DNA from: Microbulbifer sp. MI-G
Lineage (GTDB): Bacteria > Pseudomonadota > Gammaproteobacteria > Pseudomonadales > Cellvibrionaceae
Assembly (NCBI RefSeq): GCF_030440425.1
Contig: NZ_CP098023.1
Coordinates: forward strand, 1,167,501-1,231,500
Direction of reading: 5' to 3'
Length of the DNA: 64,000 bases
The position numbers and the translations under genes were made by a program. Positions 39,949-49,454 of the stretch are shown piece by piece. The notes under the pieces were generated by a model. The model saw nothing but the letters and a program-made list of their open reading frames with translations, had not been told where the DNA came from and made no database searches. Every line of letters begins with the position of its first letter. Within the stretch, counting starts at the first letter, position 1.

Positions 39949-40803
39949 ATGGGGCCTGAATTGGGGCTGCTTTATATTGTCGCTACACCCATTGGCAATT
40001 TGGCCGATATGGTACCGCGAGCTGTCGAAGTTCTACAATGTGCCGATCTGGTTGCCGCTGAGGACACACGTCACAGTCAGAAACTCTTATCCCATTTCAA
40101 TATCGATTCTCCGCTGTTGGCATATCATGAACATACCGATGCCAGGCGCACTGGGCAGATACTACAGCGCTTGGAGCAGGGGCTGACGGTGGCGCTGATC
40201 TCGGATGCAGGTACCCCGCTGATTTCCGATCCGGGCTATCGATTGGTGCGCACAGCGCGCGAGCGAGGCATTCGCGTGGTACCAATTCCCGGTGCCTGCG
40301 CTTTCATTGCGGCCCTGAGTGCCGCTGGCCTGCCCAGCGACCGCTTCAGTTTCGAGGGGTTTTTACCCGCTAAGGGTGGTGCGCGGGAACGGGCGCTGCG
40401 GGAGTTGGCACGGGATACCCGCACCCTGATTTTCTACGAGGCGCCCCATCGGGTGGCCGATACCCTCGAGGCTATGGCTGCGGTTTTTGGGGGAGAGCGC
40501 GAGGCGGTGATTGCCCGCGAGGTCAGCAAAGCCTTTGAGACCTTCCAATTGATGCCACTGCGCCAATTGGCCAGTTGGGTGCGTGCAGACAGCAATCAGC
40601 AGCGCGGAGAGATAGTAGTACTGGTGCGTGGTAACGAGCGTCGTTGTGAGAGCGCGCTTGATGATGAAGCACAACGGGTCATGTCCCTTCTGCTGGCTGA
40701 ATTACCCCCGAAAAAAGCCGCCGCTGTGGCAGCGGAAATCACCGGGGTGCCCAAAAAGGTACTGTACAACTGGAGCCTGTTGCGAAAAAAAGAGGGCGAT
40801 TGA
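39949..40803 (+). CDS. rsmI: 16S rRNA 2'-O-ribose C1402 methyltransferase
   Basis: 284 residues. Tetrapyrrole methylase-type fold with YIVATPIGNLADM, EDTRHSQKLLSHF, LISDPGYRLV and FEGFLPAKGGAR. RsmI adds the 2'-O methyl of m4Cm1402 in the 30S P site. Divergent from lpoA and followed by rnpB, as in Pseudomonas. Confidence 0.97.
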   Translation: MGPELGLLYIVATPIGNLADMVPRAVEVLQCADLVAAEDTRHSQKLLSHFNIDSPLLAYHEHTDARRTGQILQRLEQGLTVALISDAGTPLISDPGYRLVRTARERGIRVVPIPGACAFIAALSAAGLPSDRFSFEGFLPAKGGARERALRELARDTRTLIFYEAPHRVADTLEAMAAVFGGEREAVIAREVSKAFETFQLMPLRQLASWVRADSNQQRGEIVVLVRGNERRCESALDDEAQRVMSLLLAELPPKKAAAVAAEITGVPKKVLYNWSLLRKKEGD

Positions 40804-40861
40804 TAGTCCCCTGCGGGATAAGCCTGTTGCAATCTGCCAGACGTCTCATTACTCTTCACGG

Positions 40862-41216
<355 letters not shown>

Positions 41217-41555
41217 CCTATCGCTTGCCTACCGCGGTAGCTTGTTGGCGCGCTGCGGCCCGGTTGGGGCGTGTATCATTTAACCACTGTTGCACACATA
41301 CACTTTTGCCATAGTCCATCATCGGTACTCGTGTATCCCTCTAATGCTCTGATCTGATACGAAACAGAGATAGATGTATGTCGGGTCATCCCATGATGGT
41401 GAATAATCGCTGTGCAGCCCCTGGTATGAGTGCGAATTCAACTCCTTCTATTAGGTGGCCACGCGTGAGTTGGTGATAGGGGTTGCTTAATACGAGATTT
41501 CGGCCAAACAACCATAGGTACCTTGTCACAATAGAGTAACCGGTTGAGAGTTTCT
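41217..41555. other. Intergenic region rnpB-bolA
   Basis: 339 bases without a gene. It holds a perfect 12-base palindrome CTACCGCGGTAG just after rnpB, possibly part of rnpB transcript 3'-end processing or termination, and otherwise nothing I can name. The conserved rnpB-mraZ linkage ends here. Confidence 0.5.
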
Positions 41556-41873
41556 ATGTCCCTTGCGAAACAGATCGAAGAAAAACTTACGGCGAGTTTT
41601 GCCCCAGAATACATTGACGTCCAGTGCGAAAGCCATATGCACAATGTGCCGGAGGGATCGGAAATGCACTTTCGAGTGGTCCTGGTCAGTGAGGCTTTTC
41701 ACTCACTGGGAAAAGTGCAGCGGCACCAGGCAGTCTATTCTGTCCTTGGCGAGGAAATGGCTGGTCCTATCCATGCACTTGCCTTGCATGTCTATGCGCC
41801 GGATGAATGGGAAGGTGAAGCCCCTGTAAGCCCCGAATGCCAGGGGGGCGGAAAAAATAAAGGGCAAATGTAG
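41556..41873 (+). CDS. bolA: BolA transcription/iron-sulfur regulator
   Basis: 105 residues from ATG 41556. The BolA core has HMHNVPEGSEMHFRVVLVSEAF and RHQAVYSVLGEEM, typical of E. coli-type BolA (not IbaG). BolA proteins act with monothiol glutaredoxins in iron-sulfur handling and alter cell shape and biofilm formation. The C-terminal tail after residue 90 is low-complexity. No partner gene is adjacent. Confidence 0.92.
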   Translation: MSLAKQIEEKLTASFAPEYIDVQCESHMHNVPEGSEMHFRVVLVSEAFHSLGKVQRHQAVYSVLGEEMAGPIHALALHVYAPDEWEGEAPVSPECQGGGKNKGQM

Positions 41874-41979
41874 CCCCGTACACTGCAGGCAATGCCACAC
41901 ACTATTGCATCAATATCTAAGCGCGATTGTTATACCGCGCTTGGCACTTTCGCGTCAGGCAGGAAGTCGGAGGATTTGG

Positions 41980-42717
41980 CTACAAATGCAGGTTGAGGCC
42001 AATATAGGGACCTTTGATGTCAATATCGCTCTGCAGATCGTCCAGTTCTTCCAGGTCCAGGCTCATTACCCGGTAGCCGGCCTCGAAAGCCAGGTCCAAT
42101 ACCGGTACAAAATTCCAACGTACCTTGGCGGTCAAGTCGGTGTGGGTGTCGCCGCGATAGGCGGTGCCGTTACCCTGGGCAATCAAAGACCAGCCGGTAA
42201 ATGGCAGATCGAAGCGCGCCATGGCATAGACCATGGGCAGATAACCGGTAAGATCGACGGTTTCTGACTGGGTTTCACTGACAGCAGTAAATTCACCACT
42301 GTACCTGCGCGCAGTCAGGCCCAGGTCCAGATTGACCCAATTGTCCAGCACCTCGTAGTAAAAGGTGGCATCGGTGTGGCTGAGATTTAGATTGGTGTTG
42401 ATTTCGGAGCCCACTGCGAAGGTTTCGTCATCAAAAGTGACAGCGCTTATCAGATGGGCGCTGCCATCGGTGTCAATGTTGCTGTGGGCGAGCAGCACAT
42501 TGGGTACCAGTGGAATTGGGTGTTCCAGGGCGGCCTGAAAGGTGGTGATGTTGTCCTCACTAAGGGAGAGGTTGTCCAGATCATAGTTATCGCTACCGAT
42601 AGCACCGGTATACCCCGGTAGCCAAACGCCGGCGGTGGCATCAATGCCGAGAATCGTATCTGCGCTGGCGGCGTTAAAGGCGAATAGGGCGCACAGGGTA
42701 ATGGCGGATTTGTTCAT
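41980..42717 (-). CDS. Outer-membrane beta-barrel protein (TIGR04219-like)
   Basis: 245 residues. A signal peptide (ALFAFNAASA) precedes alternating amphipathic strands ending in a C-terminal aromatic/hydrophobic strand (YIGLNLHL), as in outer-membrane barrels. The start ILGIDATAGVWLPGYTGAIG fits the family of small barrels I know as TIGR04219. Function unknown. Transcribed towards bolA. Confidence 0.75.
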   Translation of the reverse strand: MNKSAITLCALFAFNAASADTILGIDATAGVWLPGYTGAIGSDNYDLDNLSLSEDNITTFQAALEHPIPLVPNVLLAHSNIDTDGSAHLISAVTFDDETFAVGSEINTNLNLSHTDATFYYEVLDNWVNLDLGLTARRYSGEFTAVSETQSETVDLTGYLPMVYAMARFDLPFTGWSLIAQGNGTAYRGDTHTDLTAKVRWNFVPVLDLAFEAGYRVMSLDLEELDDLQSDIDIKGPYIGLNLHL

Positions 42718-43670
42718 GGATTTTCTCTGTGATGAATTCGCCGAGGAGTGTACAGATAAACCGCTTCATTGCCATTATAGGCCGCACATTTTTTTACATT
42801 TCTTTTTGCGTGGATTAGCATAGAAAGCGATTTGGGCCAGTGACATCTCCGTCGACAGTCTGTTCGGGCTTTACTCTCCTCCAGGTCCGGGCAGTTCCGG
42901 AAATAGTTCCGCTAAGTCTATCCAAGTGAATTTCAATGCCTTTGATGTGTAGTATTACAATTGATGCTGTGCATACTCCTGAACGGTTATACAGAGTGTC
43001 TGGTAGACAGTATTGATCACACCCAATGGATGCTGATGATACTCTCTACTCCAAATTTGAAACCCCCAAATGTAATAAGGATGCAACTTTCAAATCCTGC
43101 CAACAGTGTGCGGGCCATCTGGTTCCAAAACAAAAGTACGAGCGCACTGGGCAAAGGGCTGCGGCTTGATGGATGGATATTGGGTGGTGTTACCATATAA
43201 CTGCAACAACTATTTCCTTTGGTAGAGAGAGGGAGCGAGCTGGAATCCCATCAGGTTTTTTTCACTGTATGCAAGATATATTGTGTATTTTTTTATTAAG
43301 TGCCAACGTGACAGGCCAAAATCCAACACTCTGGCACACCCGGTCAAAGCAAGTATCCTGTGCGAAGGTTCGAGAGCAGTGTGCATCGCAGATCCACTGC
43401 TTGAGTAGTGCACTTCTATAGGGAGGCATGAATCGAGGTACGAAAGTACTATATTGCAATCATATATTTTGTGGCGAGTACGATAGGACAACACTCAGCC
43501 CCACAATCCGCATTTTGCATGATTCATGAACCAGCAATATTCTTTGGGTTGAATGCCTAGCTATGGCTATTTTTACACCATCAAATAGTATTTGGAATGA
43601 TGCTGCTTGGAAGGCTATGGCAATTCCATCATAATCCCCTGGCAATGATTCTACGCAAGAGCCCAGAAAC
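42718..43670. other. AT-rich accessory spacer with kinase relic
   Basis: About 950 bases without an intact gene. The only recognisable content is the decayed kinase fragment at 43249-43425 on the minus strand. A 47-codon plus-strand frame at 43026-43169 holds CNKDATFKSCQQC but has no ribosome-binding site. The base composition is more AT-rich than the flanking conserved blocks, which suggests acquired and eroding DNA. Confidence 0.6.
43249..43425 (-). pseudogene. Decayed Ser/Thr kinase fragment
   Basis: An open stretch on the minus strand reads CARVLDFGLSRWHL, to be compared with RARILDFGLSRWRL of the intact kinase at 45684. Upstream, VHYSSSGSAMHTALEPS aligns without gaps to LHYAHRSGVVHADLKPS, and the catalytic Asp has become Ala. 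Downstream, YLAYSEKNL corresponds to VSYSGKHL. The DNA across the DFG region is also closely similar. No glycine-rich loop or APE region remains in frame, so this is a remnant of a second kinase copy in opposite orientation. Confidence 0.85.
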
Positions 43671-45212
43671 ATGTCGTGTGAGGAGGGAAAAAGTGATCTA
43701 TTGGAGGACACCCTGAATGCCTCCAATCACTTCCAGTTTGAAGATGCGCTACGGCTTGCCACTTTCACCATTATTTGGCATCCAAAGCGTCATCGTATTG
43801 GTGCCAGTGCCCACTTGCTGTGGGATCAGGCCGGTAAATTTGAATTATCTCGCTGGACTCCCCGGTTTCAACATGGCGATAACTGCGAGTATCCCCTGGA
43901 TGATCGCCGTATTTCTCGCAGTCCGGTATTATTCAGGAAAGTGTCGCAAGGAATTGTGATTCACCCTCCCAACACCGACATGCCTGTACAAATCGGTGCG
44001 ATGCAAATTGAGAATCCCATTACCCTGGAAGAGGAAGCGCTGGAAGAAGGCGTTGTTTTCTGCTTGGGGCGTCGGATCACCCTCTGTCTCCACTGGGCCC
44101 CACCCCGATGTCCAGAATCGCACAAGCTTGGACTGGTCGGAAGTGGTCACCAGTTGCAGCGGATAGGAAAGCAAATTCGCAAAGCGGCGCAAATCAATGC
44201 CAGCGTACTCATTCGCGGTGAAAGTGGAACCGGTAAGGAACTGGTGGCACACGCAATTCATGATCTGAGCAGCCGGTGTGGGCGATCAATGGTCTGTGTG
44301 AATATGGCTACGCTGGGTGGTGAACTGGCAGTGGCAGAGCTTTTCGGTGTGCGTCAGGGCGCCTACACCGGTGCTCGTGCGAATCGACCGGGCCTGATTG
44401 GTGAGGCGCATGGATCAACATTATTTATGGACGAAATTGGTGATGCCCAGCCACCCGTACAGGCAATGCTGCTGCGGGTTTTAGAGAGTGGTACACTGCG
44501 GGCTTTGGGTGACAGCCGTGAACGCAATGTCGACGTGCGCTTTATCGCTGCCACTGACCGGCCCCTTGAGGCTGGCTCTGCGCCGTCTTTTAGCCAGCCA
44601 CTTCGGCGGCGCCTGGAGGCAGTGTGTATCCAACTTCCACCTCTGCGTCGGCGGCGCGAAGACTTCGGAGAATTGTTACTCAAATTTCTTGTTGAGGCCG
44701 AATGTGAACTGGAGCAGGTTATTCACCTCCCTGCGGATCTCGTTTGCATTCTCGCAACCCGGTCCTGGCCCGGTAATGTGCGTGAGTTAAAAAACTTCGT
44801 CACCCGATTGACTTTATATATACAGCCAGATGGAACTCTTCTCTTGGGAGAGGACCTGGCCGAATATTTGCAGCAGGAGGTTACGACTGAAATTAAGCCC
44901 GCCATTGCAGCTACTCGCTTTCCCGCCCGCTACCGTGACCCTGCCACGGTATCGGAGTCCGATCTTTTGCAAGCGCTCAACACCAGTGGCTGGCGGATTA
45001 TGCCTGCCGCCCGTACCTTGGGCATTTCACGTACCTCCATGTATGCACTACTCAAACACAGTACAGAAATTAGATTCGCAGATGCAATAGCCAAGGAAGA
45101 AATTCAGCAGGTTATGCAGGAGGGTTCGGATCTGGATGCTTGGGCTGAACAATTGAAAACTCCACGGGAGGGGCTGAAAAGACGCCTGAACGCCCTGGCT
45201 CTAAAAAGGTGA
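43671..45212 (+). CDS. Sigma-54 activator with FHA-like N-terminal domain
   Basis: 513 residues. Residues 28-140 resemble a degenerate FHA domain (DDRRISRSPVLFRK at the phosphothreonine-loop position, then GVVFCLGRRITLCL). The AAA+ domain has Walker A GESGTGKE (183-190), the sigma-54 loop as GAYTGA (230-235; usual form GAFTGA), Walker B LFMDEIGD (251-258) and WPGNVRELKNF. A Fis-type helix-turn-helix follows (SGWRIMPAARTLGISRTSMYALL, about 430-455), then a charged tail. FHA domains bind phosphothreonine, so the kinase encoded next is a natural partner. Targets unknown. No strong ribosome-binding site precedes ATG 43671. Confidence 0.88.
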   Translation: MSCEEGKSDLLEDTLNASNHFQFEDALRLATFTIIWHPKRHRIGASAHLLWDQAGKFELSRWTPRFQHGDNCEYPLDDRRISRSPVLFRKVSQGIVIHPPNTDMPVQIGAMQIENPITLEEEALEEGVVFCLGRRITLCLHWAPPRCPESHKLGLVGSGHQLQRIGKQIRKAAQINASVLIRGESGTGKELVAHAIHDLSSRCGRSMVCVNMATLGGELAVAELFGVRQGAYTGARANRPGLIGEAHGSTLFMDEIGDAQPPVQAMLLRVLESGTLRALGDSRERNVDVRFIAATDRPLEAGSAPSFSQPLRRRLEAVCIQLPPLRRRREDFGELLLKFLVEAECELEQVIHLPADLVCILATRSWPGNVRELKNFVTRLTLYIQPDGTLLLGEDLAEYLQQEVTTEIKPAIAATRFPARYRDPATVSESDLLQALNTSGWRIMPAARTLGISRTSMYALLKHSTEIRFADAIAKEEIQQVMQEGSDLDAWAEQLKTPREGLKRRLNALALKR

Positions 45213-45683
45213 CAAGCTGAAGAACCTGGCTTGGCGTGCCTGCCTGATTCAATGCTGTCACAATAATGCGAAGCTATTATAAGATTACATAAAGTCTAGA
45301 TGATGTCAGCCATTGACCATCCAAAAAATATATAAAGTGTTACTGATCAGTGATGAGAAGAATCCTAATGTTGCATTAAAGTCCTTGATGAATCTGTTTG
45401 GTCTCCCCTTCCATACACTTTATGTATGATCACTTCATAAATTTGAAGGGGTTTAATTTTTTCAGAAAATAAGGTCTAAGGGTTTTTACACGTAAAATGG
45501 TTGAGAGCCGAATGCGGTAGGAATTTTACTTGGTGCCCTGCGGAATATTTCTTTTTTCACGTCAAGTGAGATTTTTCCTGAGATCTTGAGAAGATTGGTT
45601 GCCGGTGAGTTGTGATGGAATTGCCACCAATCTCCAGACGGTGATATGTAAATAGTAATTAAGAAAATAATCGGAGGATAGTA
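45213..45683. other. Spacer between activator and kinase genes
   Basis: 471 bases, AT-rich, no gene. It contains the branched hairpin and T-run described at 45405-45462, after which about 220 bases remain for a kinase promoter. I find no clear -24/-12 (GG-N10-GC) match in it. Confidence 0.5.
45405..45462 (+). terminator. Branched terminator-like structure
   Basis: The outer arms CCCCTTC (45405-45411) and GAAGGGG (45445-45451) enclose a smaller hairpin CATACA/TGTATG (45412-45428) and are followed by a T-rich run (45452-45462). It probably ends the activator transcript; the two-level fold is unusual. Confidence 0.55.
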
Positions 45684-48164
45684 TTGGACCCGAAGAGTAT
45701 TGCTGGTTATCGGATCCTGGAAAAGGTCGGTTGTGGGGGGATGGGAGTTGTCTATCGTGCTCGCGATGCGGTACTTGATCGCGATGTCGCACTGAAGTAT
45801 ATCAATTCGCCTTCATCTTGCACAGATGAACTTGTAGAAGGATTGATTCGGGAAGCAAAAATTGCTTCATCCCTGAAGCATCCAGGCATCGTTGCCATCT
45901 ATGGGTTTTTCCGCGAAGGACCCTGTATTGCCATGGAATACATCTGTGGAGACCCTCTTTCAACTCTTGTGACCGATGGCGGTATCAATTTAAATCAAAT
46001 CGTAAATCTTGCCTTGCAAGTTTCCGAGGCGCTTCACTATGCCCACCGGTCGGGAGTGGTGCACGCAGATCTCAAGCCTTCCAACATTATGCTTGATTCC
46101 AATGGGCGTGCCAGAATATTGGATTTTGGCTTGTCACGCTGGCGCTTGACAGAGGAATTACGCACGGTTTCCTACAGTGGAAAGCACCTCCAACGCCTTA
46201 CTGGCACTATTCCTTATATGTCGCCAGAGCTGGCACTGGGACAGCCTATCGATTACCGCAATGATATTTTTTCTCTCGGCTGCATATTATTTGAAATGAT
46301 GACCGGACAACGACCCTTTGATGGCAGTAACCCGGCGGCGATTCTAAACAATCTGCTCAATAATATGCCTCAGGGGATAGATATTCTAAGACAAAATGTT
46401 CCGGAAGCGCTGGCCAGCTTGGTTCTAAATATGCTGGAAAAGAATCCTGATCGGCGTCTTTCCTCCCTGGCTGACGCTATTGTGGTATTGAAAAAATTTT
46501 CTATTGCTTCATCCCAGACCCGAGAAAAAGTGAAACGCCGGAGATATTGTCGAAAGTGGACGAGAAAGGGTTTGCCGTTAGCGCTTGCGTTTTCTGTTAT
46601 TTTGGCATTGTATTGGATCTTTCATCCGGCTGATGCCAAGCACCAAGTGCGTGTTTTTCTGGCTCAGCCTGAAAATTATCAAGATGGCGGAGGAGTGCCT
46701 CTGGATGGGGTAATCTGGAGCAGTGTAGTCAACGGGTTGCATACGCTGGGATCGGTGCAACCTCTGCTTCGCTATCAGCCTTCTTCAAAAAGTGAGAATC
46801 TTGCTGAGTTGGCAAAAGATGCCGGATCTGATGAATGGATTTTTATCCGCTATCAGCCCAATACTTCACTAAACAATATACATTTACAGCGGATACGTAC
46901 CGAAGATAGCGCTTTACTAAGGCAAGTATATTTTACATTGCCGTATTCCTCCAAACAACAAAGTGCTCAGGCGGTATTTTCTCAGGTTCTGGCACTTTAC
47001 AACGATATAGAGGTATCGGGATCAAAGAGTTTCGCCAATTTATCTTATGGAACCTACCAGCAATTTGCGAATATTTACTCCAGCTTACATCGAGGCGTCG
47101 GGAATAGAGAAACGCTATTCGAGGACTTGCTCTCTTTGATCAATCAATCAAAGGCATTTCCGGCAGCAGAGTTTCTGGCCGTGGATTTGGCCTATGATTT
47201 GTATATGGATAGCGGAGTTTCAGACTATCTGTTACGCGCCGAGAAATTGCTGAGCGATTTGCGTGCTTATCATCCAAACTCAATTCTTCTTTTGCAGAGA
47301 GAAGCTTGGCTGGCAATTGGTAAAAGGGATATCCTGCGTGTTGAGGAGATAATAGAAGAATTGTCAGAACTTTCTCCTGGAGACCCGGAAATACTGTTTT
47401 TGCGATCTAGATTAGCTGAGTTGGAAGGGAAATTAGATCTTGCTAATATTTTACTTTTGCAGGCTTCCGAAATCATCACTCTACCTATTAGTGAACTATA
47501 TCGGGCGGCGACATTGGCGATACGTGTTGGAGATGTGCATGCTGCAAGGACATACCTCACCCAGATTCTGCAATTGACTCCAGGAAATACCATAACTATG
47601 GGCAGGTTAGGCTTGCTGGAACTTCTCTATGGAGATGTAAATCGTGCCATAGCTATTTATAATGAATTGTTACAGCACAAACAACATAGAAGCTACTTGG
47701 TCAATATCGGCTTGGCCCTTATGCTACAAAAAAAATACCACGAGGCGCGTCAAAGATTTATACATGCTCTGGAGTTGCAGCCAGGAAGCCGTGTCGTCAA
47801 GATAAATCTTGTGGATGTCGAATTAGTATTGGGAAATCGAAAAGAGGCTGAGACATTGTGTGAAAGTCTACTCAGGGACTACCAAGCCATGAAAGATATT
47901 GGCGCTAGTGATAAAATGATACAAGCCCAGTGCCTTGCACATCTGGGTCGTTACAAAAAGGCGATTGCGATTACTCAGAAAGTTCTTGCCGAGCTGCCGA
48001 GTGATGCCGAAATTGCCTATCAGGCTGCAGTAGTTTACATTTTGTCCGGCGAGAAAAAATCTGCCCTGATGAATGCTCGTAGAGCCTTGAGAAAAGGCAT
48101 GGATCGGCGTTGGTTTGATTTGCCGGTATTTGCAAATACGCCAGTGGCCGGTCTAAGATCATAA
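45684..48164 (+). CDS. Membrane Ser/Thr protein kinase with TPR sensor region
   Basis: 826 residues from TTG 45684, with GGAGG six bases upstream. The kinase domain (about 8-272) has the Gly loop GCGGMG, Lys38 in VALKYI, Glu57, catalytic loop HADLKPSN with Asp129 (Ala in place of the usual Arg, a non-RD kinase), DFG 147-149 and MSPE 179-182. A membrane helix (296-313) is followed by an extracytoplasmic region of about 500 residues with TPR-like repeats. PknB-like architecture, with the sensor part likely in the periplasm. The FHA activator gene is 471 bases upstream on the same strand. Confidence 0.93.
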   Translation: MDPKSIAGYRILEKVGCGGMGVVYRARDAVLDRDVALKYINSPSSCTDELVEGLIREAKIASSLKHPGIVAIYGFFREGPCIAMEYICGDPLSTLVTDGGINLNQIVNLALQVSEALHYAHRSGVVHADLKPSNIMLDSNGRARILDFGLSRWRLTEELRTVSYSGKHLQRLTGTIPYMSPELALGQPIDYRNDIFSLGCILFEMMTGQRPFDGSNPAAILNNLLNNMPQGIDILRQNVPEALASLVLNMLEKNPDRRLSSLADAIVVLKKFSIASSQTREKVKRRRYCRKWTRKGLPLALAFSVILALYWIFHPADAKHQVRVFLAQPENYQDGGGVPLDGVIWSSVVNGLHTLGSVQPLLRYQPSSKSENLAELAKDAGSDEWIFIRYQPNTSLNNIHLQRIRTEDSALLRQVYFTLPYSSKQQSAQAVFSQVLALYNDIEVSGSKSFANLSYGTYQQFANIYSSLHRGVGNRETLFEDLLSLINQSKAFPAAEFLAVDLAYDLYMDSGVSDYLLRAEKLLSDLRAYHPNSILLLQREAWLAIGKRDILRVEEIIEELSELSPGDPEILFLRSRLAELEGKLDLANILLLQASEIITLPISELYRAATLAIRVGDVHAARTYLTQILQLTPGNTITMGRLGLLELLYGDVNRAIAIYNELLQHKQHRSYLVNIGLALMLQKKYHEARQRFIHALELQPGSRVVKINLVDVELVLGNRKEAETLCESLLRDYQAMKDIGASDKMIQAQCLAHLGRYKKAIAITQKVLAELPSDAEIAYQAAVVYILSGEKKSALMNARRALRKGMDRRWFDLPVFANTPVAGLRS

Positions 48165-48525
48165 ATGACCTTTTCATCACTGAATTCTGGGGTTTAACTC
48201 TCTATTCAGGTTGCCGGGAGCAGAGAGATTCGGGCTTGTCAGTAGGTATTCAAATAGCTGTCCGATTGTTTAAAATGAGTGTTTTTATTTTCAACGTGCT
48301 TATCCAAAAAATAGTCTTTAATCACCTATTGAACGCCGAGTTATTAAATCAGTCCTCCGTAACTGCTATGATTATTGTTCTTGAAGAGTTAGTATAGTTG
48401 CGTAAAGTTGATTGAGCCTCAAATACCCATGTTGATTTACAGCTAATCAACAGGAATTACCTCCCCCCCTTCCCCCAATATTATCGCCATATGGTACAGC
48501 CCCATTGGTATGGCTCGACGATGCT
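48165..48525. other. Convergent spacer after the kinase gene
   Basis: 361 bases, AT-rich, between the convergent kinase gene and the 255-residue unknown gene. Pyrimidine-rich CCTCCCCCCCTTCCCCC lies near 48460-48476. No gene or clear terminator is visible. Confidence 0.5.
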
Positions 48526-49293
48526 TCAGTTGGAACTTCTTATCTCACCTTCATTATCAGTCTGGGGATCTCCGCTCGATCTCACACTGATAGCTCGGGT
48601 ACGAATGTCGATCAGATAGACTCCGTAGCGATAGATGCCCTTGGTTCCATTGTTACCGTTACCCTCAACCTGGGTGTTACCGCGATAGACAAAACTCTCG
48701 TGGGGACCAAAGAACTCCTGAGAGTCGATAGGTGGTTGCTCCAATAGTGGCCGTCCGTAGACTACCAATGGCTGGTGGTACTCTTTCGCGACTTCACTGA
48801 AATCCCAGATAACCCGCATGCCGCCCTCTATCGTAATTTGCAACGGCTCGACCCTGAGATTTTCTCCATCTGGAAGCACTTTTACCTCGACCAGGCGCTC
48901 TTGCTCGGATTTCCTCTTCAGGGCAAAGGGAAGCCAATGGGAAAAAATAACGGCGGCATTATGATCGCTGTACTCGCCAAATCCTCGCTGGATCAGTGTG
49001 CGGAAATGAAATTGTGAGGTGTCGGATTGTGCATTGACAGCCAGTACCTGATTGCGCCCCACCACAACCTGTTCAAAGGGGCCATTGGCAATGATGGTGT
49101 GACCGTCGTTGTTGCTGAACTCCACCATGGGAGACCAGCCTGCAGGCAGATTTTGAAAGCGCAGCAACAGATTACTGCCGGTGAGGATCGAGAGCGCTTG
49201 CACAGACATACTTAATTCGAGTGTCTCAGAATCGAACTCCACATCGACAATGTAATCCGGTGCGGCAGTATCGAGCGTTTTGATAGTAGACAT
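48526..49293 (-). CDS. Unrecognised beta-rich protein, 255 residues
   Basis: The ATG at 49293 has a near-perfect AGGAGGACAA in front; an open frame upstream (to 49452) is built partly from the tandem repeat and is not credible. No signal peptide or membrane helix, so cytosolic. Two halves look like beta-sandwiches: residues 15-125 (LLLRFQNLPAGWSPMVEFSN) and 140-245 (LRVEPLQITIEGGMRVIWDF, then GIYRYGVYLIDIRT and a DPQTDNEG end). The second half recalls cupredoxin-like folds, but has no copper-ligand pattern. I do not recognise the family. Divergent from the 206-residue unknown gene. Confidence 0.75.
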   Translation of the reverse strand: MSTIKTLDTAAPDYIVDVEFDSETLELSMSVQALSILTGSNLLLRFQNLPAGWSPMVEFSNNDGHTIIANGPFEQVVVGRNQVLAVNAQSDTSQFHFRTLIQRGFGEYSDHNAAVIFSHWLPFALKRKSEQERLVEVKVLPDGENLRVEPLQITIEGGMRVIWDFSEVAKEYHQPLVVYGRPLLEQPPIDSQEFFGPHESFVYRGNTQVEGNGNNGTKGIYRYGVYLIDIRTRAISVRSSGDPQTDNEGEIRSSN

Positions 49294-49365
49294 TTGTCCT
49301 CCTTTTTGACAATCGCCACTTGGTTTGGCTTGTTTATTTTTTCCAGTCATTTTGCCGGCCCCAAG

Positions 49366-49393
49366 ATTATACCCACTGGCCATATTGCCACAA
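49366..49393 (-). promoter_or_regulatory. Sigma-70 type promoter for the 255-residue unknown gene
   Basis: Reading the minus strand, TTGTGG (49388-49393), 16 bases, TATAAT (49366-49371). It gives a leader of about 65 bases before the strong ribosome-binding site at 49293. Confidence 0.6.
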
Positions 49394-49407
49394 GGCTTTG
49401 CTGCCGG

Positions 49408-49454
49408 CAGTGTCGGCAGTGTCGGCAGTGTCGGCACTGACACTGCCGACACTG
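49408..49454. repeat. Nine-base tandem repeat folding into a 16-bp hairpin
   Basis: The unit CAGTGTCGG occurs three times in a row from 49408, the last copy running into a partial unit, and an inverted copy follows. The 16-base arm 49417-49432 pairs perfectly with 49439-49454 around the loop GGCACT. It lies between the divergent promoters of two unknown genes; either a terminator, a binding site or an unstable repeat. Confidence 0.85.

Noticed and set aside
43026..43169. 47-codon plus-strand frame with Cys pairs in the AT-rich spacer
   Set aside because: No ribosome-binding site and no similarity I can name; kept only as a remark.
48460..48476. Pyrimidine tract CCTCCCCCCCTTCCCCC as a terminator
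   Set aside because: No stem precedes it and it is C-rich rather than T-rich on the plus strand.
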